From NCBI RefSeq assembly GCF_002563895.1, contig NZ_PDJB01000001.1, positions 169,501 to 233,500 on the forward strand: a stretch of 64,000 nt of DNA, read 5' to 3'. A model generated the notes under the pieces. That model saw only the letters and a program-made list of their open reading frames with translations. It was not told the DNA's origin and searched no databases. Below are positions 1 through 9,446 of this stretch, in pieces. The DNA is from Pseudomonas lurida (GTDB lineage: Bacteria > Pseudomonadota > Gammaproteobacteria > Pseudomonadales > Pseudomonadaceae). The position numbers and the translations under genes were made by a program. Position 1 is the stretch's first letter, and each line of letters starts with the position of its first letter.

Positions 1-1
1 C

Positions 2-400
2 GATGTGGCGCAGGACACCTTCCTGCGCCTGTTGGTGTCCGGGCGTTTTCCCGGCGACAAGGAAAGCCGCAGCTACCTGGCGCAGATCGCACGCAACCTG
101 GTGATCGACCAATGGCGGCGCCTGCGTATCGAGCGTGCCTACCTGGAAAGCATTGCGCACTTGCCCGAGCCGGAATCGCCGTCCCTGGAAACCCGCGCGC
201 TGATCCTCGAAACCCTGATGCAGATCGACGCCATGCTCGATCGCATGCCCGACAATGTGCGCCAGGCGTTTATGCTGTCGCAGTTCGAAGGCTTGAGTTA
301 TGCACAGATCGCCGAACGCTTGGGCGTGACGGTCAGCTCGGTGCAGAAGTACATGACCCGCGCAATTATTGCCTGCTACCAGGTGGCCTACGAAGAATGA
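2..400 (+). CDS. FecI-type ECF sigma factor (5'-truncated by window edge)
   Basis: An open frame runs from the window edge to a TGA at 398-400 and encodes 132 residues. It contains sigma region 2 (SYLAQIARNLVIDQWRR) and region 4 (MPDNVRQAFMLSQFEGLSYAQIAERLGV, shown here in part), ending in a helix-turn-helix with VSSVQKYMTRA. The GTG at position 5 is inside the gene, because the same frame continues upstream with Asp. The next gene starts at 397 with an ATGA overlap, so the two are translationally coupled. FecI-type factors are released by a FecR partner when an outer-membrane receptor binds its ferric siderophore, and they then transcribe the receptor gene, which here is the third gene. The N-terminal part of region 2 is outside the window. 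Confidence 0.9.
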   Translation, partial: DVAQDTFLRLLVSGRFPGDKESRSYLAQIARNLVIDQWRRLRIERAYLESIAHLPEPESPSLETRALILETLMQIDAMLDRMPDNVRQAFMLSQFEGLSYAQIAERLGVTVSSVQKYMTRAIIACYQVAYEE

Positions 401-1347
401 GACACGACGCGCCCATCGCCCCGGCGGTTGTCGAGCAAGCCAGCGAGTGGTTGATGCTGCAATGGGGCGGCGAACTGCAAGGCGAACAACGCCAGGCCTT
501 TGCCCGATGGCAGGCTGCCGACCCCGAGCATCGTCGTGCCTGGCAGCGTCTGCAGCAGCTGCAACAAACCTTCGGCAACGTGCCCGCCGACAGTGCCCGT
601 GCCGTGTTGCGCGACACCCCCGACACCCAGCGCCGCGCCGCACTCAAGCTGCTCGGCCTGCTGCTGATGGCCGGCGGCGGTGGCTACCTGGTGCAACGCA
701 GCGAACCCTGGCACGCGGCCTTCGCCGAGTATCGCACCCACACCGGCGAGATTCGCCACGTCACCCTCAGTGACGGCACGCGCCTGGACCTCAACAGCGA
801 CAGTGCCGTCGACCTGCGTTTCAGCGCCAGCGAGCGGCGCATCCGCCTGATCCGCGGCGAAGTCCTGCTGACCAGCGGCCACGACCCCGTTCGCCCATTG
901 ATCGTCGAAACCCCGGCGGGCGATGTGCAGGCGCTGGGCACCCGCTTTGCCGTGCGTGAGCTGCCCGACGGCAGCCGCGTCGACCTGTACGAAGGCCGCC
1001 TGCGGGTCACCCCGGTGCATGGCGCGCCAGTGCAGATGAATGCCGGCGACAGCCTGTGGTTCAACCCGCAGCAAAGCAGGGTACTGGCAGCGATGAGCGC
1101 CAACGCAAGCAGTTGGACCGAGCACCGCCTGATCGCCGAACGCCAGCCGCTGGGCGAGTTTGTCGCGCAACTGAGTCGCTATCGTCCGGGGCTGTTGCGG
1201 TGTGACCCGGCGGTGGCGGGGTTGCTGCTCACTGGCGTGTTCCCACTGAACGATACCGATGCAATCCTCGCGGCGCTGGAGCGCTCGCTACCGGTGCAAG
1301 TACAGGCGGTCACGCGCTATTGGGTGACGATCAAGGCGCGAGCCTGA
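397..1347 (+). CDS. FecR-type transmembrane sensor / anti-sigma factor
   Basis: 316 residues from the ATG that overlaps the sigma stop (ATGA). An N-terminal cytoplasmic segment resembles the DUF4880 anti-sigma region (EWLMLQWGGEL, then WQRLQQ). A single hydrophobic helix follows at about residues 85-105 (LKLLGLLLMAGGGGYLV). The periplasmic FecR domain comes next (YRTHTGEIRHVTLSDGTRLDLNSDS, shown in part, and IRLIRGEVLLTS). The C-terminal part is the STN-interacting end. Members hold the sigma factor at the membrane and relay binding of an inducing siderophore from the receptor's N-terminal domain. Order sigma-sensor-receptor matches this. A longer open frame upstream lies inside the sigma gene and is not needed. 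Confidence 0.92.
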   Translation: MRHDAPIAPAVVEQASEWLMLQWGGELQGEQRQAFARWQAADPEHRRAWQRLQQLQQTFGNVPADSARAVLRDTPDTQRRAALKLLGLLLMAGGGGYLVQRSEPWHAAFAEYRTHTGEIRHVTLSDGTRLDLNSDSAVDLRFSASERRIRLIRGEVLLTSGHDPVRPLIVETPAGDVQALGTRFAVRELPDGSRVDLYEGRLRVTPVHGAPVQMNAGDSLWFNPQQSRVLAAMSANASSWTEHRLIAERQPLGEFVAQLSRYRPGLLRCDPAVAGLLLTGVFPLNDTDAILAALERSLPVQVQAVTRYWVTIKARA

Positions 1348-1439
1348 ACATTTTTTCACGCGCGCTTGTCGGTTTCTGCGTCCCGTTCGGGATACCTCTT
1401 GAAAGCCAATCAAGAAGCGATCTCACGGGGAGTCCTGCA

Positions 1440-3893
1440 ATGCCGCACCACCCAATCCAACCCTTGGCCCGCGCGCTGCGCCGTGGCTTGTTTGTCAGCC
1501 TGCTGGCGACGGTGCCGCTGCTACCGACGCTGGCCCACGCTGAAGAAAGTGCTGAAGCGTTGCGCAGCTACTCCATTCCTGCCGGCAGCCTTGACCAGGC
1601 GCTGAACCGCTTTGCCAGCGCCTCAGGCATTTTGCTGTCGGTGGATGCCACGCTCACCGAAGGCAAACGCAGTACCGGCCTGCAAGGGCGCTTTGGGGTC
1701 GGGACCGGTCTGGAGCGGCTGTTGGCGGGCAGCGGCCTGGTGGCAGTGCAATCCCAGGGTGGTTGGTCGTTGCAGGCCATTTCCGAGGGCGGGCCGTTAC
1801 AGCTGGGTGCCACCCAAATCAGCGGCCAGCAAACGCAGGAAAGCGCCTGGGGGCCGGTGGAAGGTATTGTTGCAACCCGCAGTGCTTCGGGCAGCAAGAC
1901 CGATTCGGCGCTGGTGGAAATCCCCCAGACCATCAACGTGATCACCGCCGCCGAGATCAAGGCGCGCGGAGCGCAAAGCGTCACCCAGGCGTTGCTCTAC
2001 ACCCCTGGCATGACGGCGGGCGGTTTCGCCGATCGGGTCAAGTTGTTCGATGAACCGACCTCGCGCGGCTTCTCGCCCACTCCCCTGTACCTCGATGGTC
2101 TGCACCTGCCCTACGGCGGCGGCAGTACCGGCGGTGCGTTGCAGATCGAGCCGTATTCCCTGGAGCGTATCGAGGTCCTCAAGGGGCCGGCGTCCGTGCT
2201 GTACGGGCAGAACCAGCCTGGCGGTATCGTCAACATGGTCAGCAAGCGCCCCAGCGAAACCCCGATCCACCAAGTGGTGCTGGAAGCAGGCACCTACGAG
2301 CACAAAAGCGCGGCCATCGACTTGAGCGGCCCGCTGGATGAGCAGGGGCAGTTTCTCTACCGTCTCACCGGCCTGGCCAACGATGGGCAGGACGAAATCA
2401 ACTACGTCGAAAACAAACGCCAGTTCATCGCCCCCAGTCTGACCTGGCAGCCCAGCGATGACACCCGCGTAACAGTGTTCGCCCAGTACCAGAAAGACAA
2501 AGGCGTGCCCGAAGCCCAAGGCCTGCCAGCGTCCGGCACGCTGTGGGACAACCCCAACGGCAAGATCAAGCGTGACCTGTTCATCGGCGAACCGGGCGTC
2601 AACCAGTACAACCGCGAGCAATACGTGCTGGGCTACGAGGTTTCCCATCGTCTCAACGACACTTGGACCCTCAAGCAAAACGCCCGCTATGCCGAGGTCG
2701 ACGACCGCTACACCGCGCCGTTGCACGGCTACCGTTTTGTCGCCAACCCAGCCACTGGCGTGCAGGACCAACGCTACCTGCAACGCTTTGGCGTGGATTG
2801 GGCGCAGAACAACAAAGTGTTCGGCGTGGACAACATCGCCCAGGCTGAATTCGACACGGGCGCGCTGTCCCACACGATGATCTTCGGCCTGGATTACTAC
2901 CATTCAAACTCACTGTTCCACGGCTTGTATGACCGCAACCCGCCGATCATCGACCTGTTCAAGCCGGTCTACGGCCAGCGCCTGAATTTTGGCCAGCCAT
3001 ACCGCTGGGACCGTACCATCACCCAAACCGGCCTGTACGTGCAGGACCAGATCAAGCTGGATAAATGGGCATTGGTACTGGGCGGGCGCTATGACTGGGC
3101 CAATGTGGTCAACAAAGAGCCCTTGACCGACACCCGCTTCGCCAGCAAAGACCAGGCGTTTACCGGTCGTGCAGGCCTGGTGTACCTGTTCGATAACGGC
3201 GTGGCGCCCTTCGTCAGCTACACCGAGTCCTTCCTGCCGCTGGCCGGTACTGACGCCAACAAAAAGCCATTCGAACCCTCGACCGGCAACCAGTACGAAG
3301 TCGGCGTAAAGTACCAGCCGCCTGGCCAGAAGAGCTTCGTGCAGGTGTCGGTCTACCAGTTGGACCAGGAGAATGTGCTCACCACCAACCCGGTGGATAC
3401 CACCTACAGCACCCAAAGCGGCGCCATGCGCTCACGGGGCGTGGAGCTGGAAGCCAAGGCCGTTCTCAACGATGCCTGGGACATCGTCGCTTCGGCCTCG
3501 CGCAATGACATCAAATACACCAAGGACAACGACGGCCGCGAAGGTCGCCATCCTGCGGGCATCTCGCCGCTCACCGCCTCGATGTGGGTCAACTACAGCG
3601 TGCTCGGCGACACCCCGTTGGCCGGCCTCGGCGCAGGCCTGGGCGTACGCTATGCGCGCCAAAGCCTGGGTGACTACTACGAGGGCGCTTTCAGCGTGCC
3701 GTCCTACAGCGTCTACGACGCCAGCCTGAGCTACGACCTGAGCCGTTCGCCGCTCAAACTCAAGGGCGTGAAACTGGCGATGAATGTGCAAAACCTCACC
3801 AACAAAACCTATGTCTCGCAGTGCACCAGTGATCTGGATTGCTATTACGGGGAAGGGCGGACGGTGGTGTCGAGCCTGACCTATGACTGGTAG
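1440..3893 (+). CDS. TonB-dependent siderophore receptor with STN signalling domain (FecA/FhuA-like)
   Basis: 817 residues from the ATG at 1440, preceded by GGGGAG. A signal peptide ends near residue 31 (TLAHAEE). The secretin/TonB N-terminal domain follows (LDQALNRFASASGILLSVD). The plug contains IPQTINVITAAEI, RGFSPTPLYLDGL and the IEVLKGPASVLYGQNQPGG stretch. The barrel ends in an aromatic residue (LTYDW), as outer-membrane beta-barrels do. A cysteine pair near the end (VSQCTSDLDCYYGEG) resembles hydroxamate-siderophore receptors of the FhuA/FiuA type, so a ferrichrome- or ferrioxamine-like ligand is possible but is inference. The STN domain and the adjacent FecI/FecR genes imply it signals as well as transports. 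I saw no clear ECF promoter in the 92-bp gap upstream. Confidence 0.93.
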   Translation: MPHHPIQPLARALRRGLFVSLLATVPLLPTLAHAEESAEALRSYSIPAGSLDQALNRFASASGILLSVDATLTEGKRSTGLQGRFGVGTGLERLLAGSGLVAVQSQGGWSLQAISEGGPLQLGATQISGQQTQESAWGPVEGIVATRSASGSKTDSALVEIPQTINVITAAEIKARGAQSVTQALLYTPGMTAGGFADRVKLFDEPTSRGFSPTPLYLDGLHLPYGGGSTGGALQIEPYSLERIEVLKGPASVLYGQNQPGGIVNMVSKRPSETPIHQVVLEAGTYEHKSAAIDLSGPLDEQGQFLYRLTGLANDGQDEINYVENKRQFIAPSLTWQPSDDTRVTVFAQYQKDKGVPEAQGLPASGTLWDNPNGKIKRDLFIGEPGVNQYNREQYVLGYEVSHRLNDTWTLKQNARYAEVDDRYTAPLHGYRFVANPATGVQDQRYLQRFGVDWAQNNKVFGVDNIAQAEFDTGALSHTMIFGLDYYHSNSLFHGLYDRNPPIIDLFKPVYGQRLNFGQPYRWDRTITQTGLYVQDQIKLDKWALVLGGRYDWANVVNKEPLTDTRFASKDQAFTGRAGLVYLFDNGVAPFVSYTESFLPLAGTDANKKPFEPSTGNQYEVGVKYQPPGQKSFVQVSVYQLDQENVLTTNPVDTTYSTQSGAMRSRGVELEAKAVLNDAWDIVASASRNDIKYTKDNDGREGRHPAGISPLTASMWVNYSVLGDTPLAGLGAGLGVRYARQSLGDYYEGAFSVPSYSVYDASLSYDLSRSPLKLKGVKLAMNVQNLTNKTYVSQCTSDLDCYYGEGRTVVSSLTYDW

Positions 3894-3954
3894 CCACCTA
3901 TAACCTGTAGGCGCCGGCTTGCCAGCGATGGAGGCCTTGAATGCAGCATGCCTA

Positions 3955-4160
3955 AAGCCGCCCTTGATCATGATCGTGCTTTTGATCTTGGGCGGCCCCC
4001 CAAATCACGGTCGGATTGCGGGCATACCGAGCGTTGCGGCAAGGGCCCTTTTGGTGACTTTTGGCTGGGCCGGCATTCCGGGCTCTTTTCCAAAAGTGAC
4101 CCGCTGTAAGCGCGGAACCCGTAGCAGCCCTGACCGCAGCAATGGATAGGTACCCGGTCT
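3955..4160. repeat. Probable long intergenic repeat (Pseudomonas dispersed repeat family)
   Basis: This non-coding stretch lies between convergent genes. It contains the phrases TTTTGATCTTGGGCGGCCCC, CAAGGGCCCTTTTGGTGACT, AAAAGTGACCCGCTGTAAGC and AATGGATAGGTACCCGGTCT. I recognise this combination as typical of a repeat dispersed between genes in P. fluorescens-group genomes, but only one copy is in this window. Short open frames across it on both strands have no ribosome-binding sites or family resemblance. Confidence 0.45.
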
Positions 4161-4173
4161 GATCCAACATCCA

Positions 4174-4293
4174 GGTCGCCTGTCAGGCCGCCGTCGCGGG
4201 CAAGCCCGCTCCCACAGTTGGAGCGTGGGGTGACGGTTAGATTTCGGTCGCCTGTCAGGCCGCCAGCGGGAGCAAGCTCACTCCCCACAGGCC
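4174..4293. repeat. REP-like elements with a 19-bp direct repeat
   Basis: The 19-mer GGTCGCCTGTCAGGCCGCC occurs at 4174-4192 and again at 4246-4264. Each copy is followed by a REP-like segment (GCGGGCAAGCCCGCTCCCACA, quoted in part, and AGCGGGAGCAAGCTCACTCC). REP sequences are typical of the 3' ends of Pseudomonas genes. A third partial REP-like sequence (GTAGGCGCCGGCTTGCCAGC) is at about 3908-3927. No gene is evident in 3894-4341. Confidence 0.6.
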
Positions 4294-4341
4294 CAGCGCG
4301 GTGACCTGCGTGGTGTGGATAGCGCCTGCAGGTTGCGCGCA

Positions 4342-5046
4342 TCAAGGGTTTTGCAAGAACACCACATAGCCTCGAAACCATTCGCTGTCCTTCAGATACC
4401 CCGGCGCTTCCCACGCGCCGCCCTGGATCAAGCCAATCTTGAACGGCAGCCCTAGCCGGTTCATGCGTGGCAAGTACGCCGCGTAATCCGGGATGCTGTG
4501 GCGACCCTGATACGTCTGCACCACCACTTCATCCACCACACCCTTGAGCTGGGCGATGGCCGCCGGATTGGCGTTGCTGCTCCAGTCCATCAGGCCGGTG
4601 ATGCTCAGGCGCAGGTCGGCAGGCAAGCGTTGGCGCAGGTCGCGCAGGAACTCGGCGTATTCGTGCAGGTACTGGGTGCGGGCGTCGAAGTCGATCTGGA
4701 TACCGACCACCGGGTTGCCCGCCTCGCGCCAGCGTTGCACCTGGCCGAGCAGTTGGGTGTAGACCGGCTCGGGCCAGTGCAGGGTGTGGGCGCGGTAGAC
4801 CACCCAGACTTCGCCCTGGGTCAGGCGCGGCACGCTCATGCCCTGGGCGATCAGTTGCACGCCACGTTGCGGCGCGCGGCGGGTGGAGTTGATCTGGCCC
4901 TGGAGGATGTACAGGGACTTGGCCTGTTTGAGCACCGGTTGCGGCGTGACGCCGCTCCACAGCCAGAAGGCATCATAGTCGCGGGCGTCGACGGCGCCGA
5001 AAGCCGGGCTTGCCAGCAACAGCAAGCCTAGCCACAGGTGTTTCAC
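4342..5046 (-). CDS. DUF3142-family exported protein
   Basis: 234 residues from a GTG at 5046 whose GTGA overlaps the stop of the upstream gene, which indicates translational coupling. An open frame nine codons longer exists, but its start lies inside the neighbour. A signal peptide is visible (LWLGLLLLASPAFG). The rest resembles a TIM-barrel-like DUF3142 protein: YDAFWLWSGV near the start, GIQIDFDARTQYLHEYAEF in the middle and a late KIGLIQGG. The acidic IQIDFDAR strand is reminiscent of glycoside-hydrolase-like folds, but no activity can be assigned. It always appears here as the second cistron after the large exported helical-repeat-like protein. Confidence 0.7.
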   Translation of the reverse strand: MKHLWLGLLLLASPAFGAVDARDYDAFWLWSGVTPQPVLKQAKSLYILQGQINSTRRAPQRGVQLIAQGMSVPRLTQGEVWVVYRAHTLHWPEPVYTQLLGQVQRWREAGNPVVGIQIDFDARTQYLHEYAEFLRDLRQRLPADLRLSITGLMDWSSNANPAAIAQLKGVVDEVVVQTYQGRHSIPDYAAYLPRMNRLGLPFKIGLIQGGAWEAPGYLKDSEWFRGYVVFLQNP

Positions 5047-7211
5047 CAGTAGTACTGCAGCGACTTGCCCCACTGAGTGTCGGCGAAGCTGCTTTTCAAC
5101 TGGCGGAACCAGGCTTTGCGCACGGCAGGTCCAACGTCTTGCCCGCCGCAGCTGTTGTAGCCGGACGGTGCGTAGCAGTTGATCGCGCGAAACAGCGCGT
5201 AGGCCTTGTCGTTCTTCGGCGCCTTGGCGTTGCCGATCACCTGTTTGTAGCCCTCCAGGCGCGAGAAGGTTTCCCCCTTGAAGTCCGACGCGGTGCTGCC
5301 CAGGCTGCCGGCGGCGCGTGCCTGCTCCAACGGCATGCCGTCCAGGCCGTTACGCAGGATGAACTCGCCCAGGCAGTTCAGGCCCTGTGGGTTCCTGGCA
5401 TCACCCTGCAAGGTCGCGGCAATGTGCGCAATGCTCGGGCAGGCGTAGCCAGACTCGGCTTTGTCGCCATTCCACTGGAACAGCTTCAAGGTCTGGCTGG
5501 CGCTGTAGACGTAGCCCAGGCTGGTGCCCAGTTTGTCTTCCGAAGCCTGGGCCGGCAGTTGCTTGAGGTCTTCGGCGAAGGTCGCGAACTGACCACGCAG
5601 CAAGTCTTTGTAGAGCAAGACGAATTGTGCGGTCTGGCGTTCCAGTGGGTCGCTGGCCTGGGCGATCTGTTGGCGCAGCAACTCGGGGCCCGCAACGTTG
5701 CGCAGCAGGATGTAGCGCACCTGCTTGGCGCTGATCGGCGAGTCGGCGGCGAACACCTTGGCCACCTGGCCGCTGCGCTCGTAGTTCATGGCCAGGGCCA
5801 ATTCCAGCTGGTCGCGTTGCAGTGGCAGTTTCGCCAGCGGCAGCAATTGCAGCCAGAGCGCCTCGGCGCCTTTCCAGTCTTGCTTCGCTTCCAGGGCCAG
5901 GGCGCGCAGGGTCTGCTGGCTGAAGGCGAAGTAATCCAGGCTCGAAGGCACGCTCTGCGGCAATTGCTTCAAGGCGGCGTCCGGTTGATGTTCGGTGTAC
6001 AGCGCACTCACCGCCAGCAAGTAGTCGTACAGCTGCGGCTCACTGGCGAATGCGGTTTTTTGCTTTTCCAGGTCGGCGCGGGAGAGGGCGGGTTGGTCGC
6101 CCCCGCGCATCACCATCAGGTCACTGACAAACTGGATCATGGGGGTGGTGACGGTCTCGCTATTGACCATCAACAGCTTGAGGTCAGCTTCCTCCACCAG
6201 TTCATCCACGGACACATTGCGCTGCGTATCCGTTGCCTGGGTCATCGCCCAAGCATAGGCCTCGGCGAGTTTGACGTTGTCCCCCGCCAGCCAGTAAACG
6301 CGGCGCAACAGGCCACGGGCGGAGGCCACGTAATCGCCCTGTGGATAAGTTTTCAGGTAGGTGAGGAAACCTCCCTCGGCATCGCTCAGGGCGGACTTAT
6401 CCACATGCTCGAGGCGCGGCATGCCATATTCGTCGAAGGCTTCGGCCTGGGCCTGGTTCAATGAAGTGCGCGCGGTCATGTACAGCGCGGTCTCTGTCAG
6501 CCACGGCAGTTTGCTGCTGCTGGCGGCGGCAAACCCACGCTCGGCGTCACCGAAGCGACCGCTGTAGAAGTCGGCGGCGGCTTGCAGGTAAGTGCGCAGC
6601 AGTTGGCCGTCGATGGACTGGATCTGCTGGGCGTCTACCACCTGGCCTTCCCACGAGCAGGCAGTGAGTAACTGCAAGCGCGCTTTCACCAGCAACTCGC
6701 GCTCTGTCGCCGGCATGTCGGCCTTGATCACCTGGCTGATAAACGCGGTGGCGCTGTCATCATCATTGCTGCGGCAGCGGCTGCCTTCGCCATTGAGGAA
6801 CGCTTCGCCTGCGGTCTTAAATTCCTCGCGCTTGATGCCCAGGGGTTGAAGCAGCGCGTCGAGTTCGGCGGTGCGTGAGTCGTCCGGCGCGTTGTCGGGC
6901 TCCTCGTTTGTGCTGGAAATAGGCGCGAGGCGGTAGACCGGGAAGGGCACCGGGCCAAACCCCTGGGACAGGTCGTCTTCGCTCAGGGCGTTGGGCGTCA
7001 GCGCCGCGGCCTTTTTGTCAGCCAGCAGAAGGCGCAAGTTGATGCGACTGTCGTTACCGGGGCTGAGGAAGGGCTGGTTGCTGCATGAGTCGAGGCTGTC
7101 ACGCGAGACCCGCCAGTCGGGGTAGCACGAGTCGTCGGAACTGGCCTGGGCCGGTTGGGAAATACCCGCGAGCAGTGCCAGTGCCAGGGGTGACAGAAAA
7201 CCGATGCGCAT
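5043..7211 (-). CDS. Large exported protein, probable alpha-helical (TPR-like) repeats
   Basis: 722 residues from the ATG at 7211, preceded by CAAGGACACGTC. A signal peptide is evident (FLSPLALALLAGISQPAQA). The mature part has paired cysteines near its start (SDDSCYPDWR and DSCSNQPF). It is then rich in amphipathic helices with Ala/Leu spacing like TPR solenoids (YLQAAADFYSGRFGDAERGF; QDWKGAEALWLQLLPLAKL). The longer open frame to 8327 is a shadow of the divergent glycosyltransferase gene. No catalytic motif is visible. A role in envelope assembly or as a partner of the coupled DUF3142 protein is inference. Confidence 0.75.
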   Translation of the reverse strand: MRIGFLSPLALALLAGISQPAQASSDDSCYPDWRVSRDSLDSCSNQPFLSPGNDSRINLRLLLADKKAAALTPNALSEDDLSQGFGPVPFPVYRLAPISSTNEEPDNAPDDSRTAELDALLQPLGIKREEFKTAGEAFLNGEGSRCRSNDDDSATAFISQVIKADMPATERELLVKARLQLLTACSWEGQVVDAQQIQSIDGQLLRTYLQAAADFYSGRFGDAERGFAAASSSKLPWLTETALYMTARTSLNQAQAEAFDEYGMPRLEHVDKSALSDAEGGFLTYLKTYPQGDYVASARGLLRRVYWLAGDNVKLAEAYAWAMTQATDTQRNVSVDELVEEADLKLLMVNSETVTTPMIQFVSDLMVMRGGDQPALSRADLEKQKTAFASEPQLYDYLLAVSALYTEHQPDAALKQLPQSVPSSLDYFAFSQQTLRALALEAKQDWKGAEALWLQLLPLAKLPLQRDQLELALAMNYERSGQVAKVFAADSPISAKQVRYILLRNVAGPELLRQQIAQASDPLERQTAQFVLLYKDLLRGQFATFAEDLKQLPAQASEDKLGTSLGYVYSASQTLKLFQWNGDKAESGYACPSIAHIAATLQGDARNPQGLNCLGEFILRNGLDGMPLEQARAAGSLGSTASDFKGETFSRLEGYKQVIGNAKAPKNDKAYALFRAINCYAPSGYNSCGGQDVGPAVRKAWFRQLKSSFADTQWGKSLQYYW

Positions 7212-7379
7212 GACGTGTCCTTGATCCTGAGTCCTTGGAGGGGGGCAATAATAGCGTGTTCCTACTGTTGCTTCGGAGAAGCCCTGCACAAATTGCTGAT
7301 TTGTCCGATTCCAGCAGCGGATCTGGGGCTTTTGTCCTAGAGTGGCGGTGTTTGCGTCTGGGCGATCAGGGGAATTGAG

Positions 7380-8984
7380 GTGGGTCGGTCTGTAGTAGAG
7401 CAAAACGAAAAGGTCGGGACCTTGCCCGCACTCAATCGCTTCACTTGGGAGGGGGCGGGCTGGATCACCCGATTGTGGTGGGTACCGATCCTGGCGCTGG
7501 CGTTGGCCCTGCGCTTTTACCACCTGACGGCGGCGGCGATCTGGGGTGACGAAGGCTCGAGCCTGCTGCTCAGCGAATACGCCCTGGGCGACCTGTGGTT
7601 CCACGCCGCGCACGATGTGCACCCGCCGCTGTACTTTTTCCTGCTGCGCGGCTGGATCGAACTGTTTGGCGACAGCATCTGGTCGATACGCGGCATGAGC
7701 GCCATTCCCGGTGTGGTCGCCGTGGGCCTGGGCATCTGGCTGACCCGGCAACTGTCTACCCGGCGGGCTGCGGTATTGGCGGGGATCCTGATGGCACTGT
7801 TGCCGACGGCGGTGCGCTACAGCCAGGAAGTGCGCATGTACTCCCTGCTGGGCGTGTGGTTGCTGGGCGCCACGCTGGCCTTGGTGTACTGGGTGCGTCA
7901 ACCCGAGCGTACGCGTTATCTGGCGGCGTATGTCGTGTTGATGAGTGCCGGGTTCTACACCCATTATTTCACCGCGCTGTGCGTGCTGGTGCATTGGGCC
8001 TACCTGGGTGTGCTGTGTGGCACTGCGCCGCGAGGCCAGCGCCTGATCACGCGGCCGGCCTGGTGGGTGGCCAACGCGGCGATTGTGCTGGTGTACCTGC
8101 CGTGGCTGCCGAACCTGCTCGACCTGGTGCAACACGTCGAGCAACTCAAGGTGGGGGGCGACATTGGCTGGGAAGAGCCCGTCAGCCTGTATTCCCTGCC
8201 CTCGATGATCTGGCAATTCGTGCTCCAGGATGAAGGCGTCGGCTTCTGGGCACCGCTGTTCTGGCTGTTTCCGCTGCTGTTGGTGGCTGTCGTGGTCATC
8301 ACCGCCTGGCGTGACCGTGAGCGCCATCGACCGGCTAGCCTGCTGGCGCTGTTTTTCCTGTTGCCGCTGCTGTTGGTCTACGGTGTGTCGTTTATCTCCC
8401 CGGTATTTATCGAGCGTTACCTGACGGTTTACGCCCTGGGCTTGCCGGTCGTGATGGCGATGGCCATCGATCGCCTGCCGTCACGGTTTTCACTGCTGGG
8501 AGCGGCGTTGTTCGTGCTGTTTGCCGGCGTTGAACTGGCAGGGTTGAAGAACAATTTCACCGTCGACGAGCACGACCAGTTCAACGTGCCGGTGGAGTTC
8601 GTCAACCGCAACTACCAGGAAGACGACCGCATCGTCCTCAGCGACATGATGTGGTACCTCAGCTACGTGTATTACGACCAGACCGACGCCCAACTGCAAC
8701 TCTATACCCCGCCCAAACCCGACGGCACGCCAACGCGGCCGAATGCCTATGGCTTCGGCACCCTGGTGGACCAGGACGGCGGGCGCATCTACCTTGACCA
8801 TCTGTCGGCGCTGCCTGCCAATACCCGTCGCGTGTGGCTGATCAGCAGCAACGAGGCGCCGGACGATTTCGCCCCGCTGCCCGATGGCTGGCGCGAACTC
8901 AGCCGCCAGGATGGTGGCGGTGCGCGGGCGCGGTTGTTTGTGTTGTGCAACGTACCGTCAGCGCAACCCGAGGGCTGCCGCTAG
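7380..8984 (+). CDS. GT-C fold glycosyltransferase, family 39-like membrane protein
   Basis: 534 residues from a GTG at 7380, with GGGGAA upstream. About ten hydrophobic segments are present. The first luminal loop carries the acidic AIWGDEGSSLLL motif, and HDVHPPLYFFLLRGW follows; both are typical of PMT_2/GT39-like transferases that use polyprenyl-phosphate sugars. A soluble C-terminal domain begins at about residue 395. The acceptor is unknown: lipid A, an exopolysaccharide or a protein are all possible. It is transcribed divergently from the exported-protein pair across a 168-bp gap that probably holds both promoters. Confidence 0.85.
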   Translation: MGRSVVEQNEKVGTLPALNRFTWEGAGWITRLWWVPILALALALRFYHLTAAAIWGDEGSSLLLSEYALGDLWFHAAHDVHPPLYFFLLRGWIELFGDSIWSIRGMSAIPGVVAVGLGIWLTRQLSTRRAAVLAGILMALLPTAVRYSQEVRMYSLLGVWLLGATLALVYWVRQPERTRYLAAYVVLMSAGFYTHYFTALCVLVHWAYLGVLCGTAPRGQRLITRPAWWVANAAIVLVYLPWLPNLLDLVQHVEQLKVGGDIGWEEPVSLYSLPSMIWQFVLQDEGVGFWAPLFWLFPLLLVAVVVITAWRDRERHRPASLLALFFLLPLLLVYGVSFISPVFIERYLTVYALGLPVVMAMAIDRLPSRFSLLGAALFVLFAGVELAGLKNNFTVDEHDQFNVPVEFVNRNYQEDDRIVLSDMMWYLSYVYYDQTDAQLQLYTPPKPDGTPTRPNAYGFGTLVDQDGGRIYLDHLSALPANTRRVWLISSNEAPDDFAPLPDGWRELSRQDGGGARARLFVLCNVPSAQPEGCR

Positions 8985-9017
8985 ACTGGGTGAATGCTTT
9001 TCTACCAGGAGCCCACC

Positions 9018-9263
9018 ATGGAATCGCCTGTGCACAGCTTGCCGTCACTGTTCAAGCAGTTGGGTCTGCCGGACGACCCGGTGAGTATCGAGCAGTTTGT
9101 GGCGGTTCACTCGCCGCTCAAGCCGGAGTTGAAGCTGGCGGAGGCGTTTTTCTGGACCGATAGCCAGAAGGCGTTTTTGCGCGAGGAGATCCTGGAGGAT
9201 GCGGATTGGGCCGAGGTGGTGGATGAGTTGAACCTGATGTTGCGGGGTGGGCGAGGGCAGTGA
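9018..9263 (+). CDS. DUF2789 family small protein
   Basis: 81 residues from the ATG at 9018, with AGGAG eight bases upstream. The frame could extend eight codons further, but that start has no ribosome-binding site. The sequence is acidic and helical (LPSLFKQLGLPDDP, FFWTDSQKAFLREEI), as in the DUF2789 family found widely in Pseudomonas. Function is unknown. It follows the glycosyltransferase by 33 bp and may be cotranscribed with it. Confidence 0.8.
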   Translation: MESPVHSLPSLFKQLGLPDDPVSIEQFVAVHSPLKPELKLAEAFFWTDSQKAFLREEILEDADWAEVVDELNLMLRGGRGQ

Positions 9264-9446
9264 AAAGGCTCGACGCACGGCCTTGCCTCTGCGCGCGACG
9301 GCCTGGGCTTGATGGACGACGCCCAGCACCGCCTTGAGGGGCCAGCGCCCACAATGTTTTGCAGTGGTGGAAAATTCTCCACCCGTGCCCAAACCCGCGT
9401 TACTTGCCCTGCCGGCCACCACCCATCCGCTAAATTGTTTCAAAAC
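9264..9446. other. Intergenic region without a recognisable gene
   Basis: I see no convincing coding sequence here. The short open frames on both strands lack ribosome-binding sites and family features. Confidence 0.5.

Noticed and set aside
3968..4414. 148-residue minus-strand frame in the repeat region
   Set aside because: It runs across repeat elements and into the end of the DUF3142 gene; such frames recur wherever this repeat occurs and have no ribosome-binding site.
5010..6464. 484-residue plus-strand frame over the exported helical-repeat gene
   Set aside because: Low-complexity shadow without start signals; the minus-strand gene has a signal peptide and ribosome-binding site.
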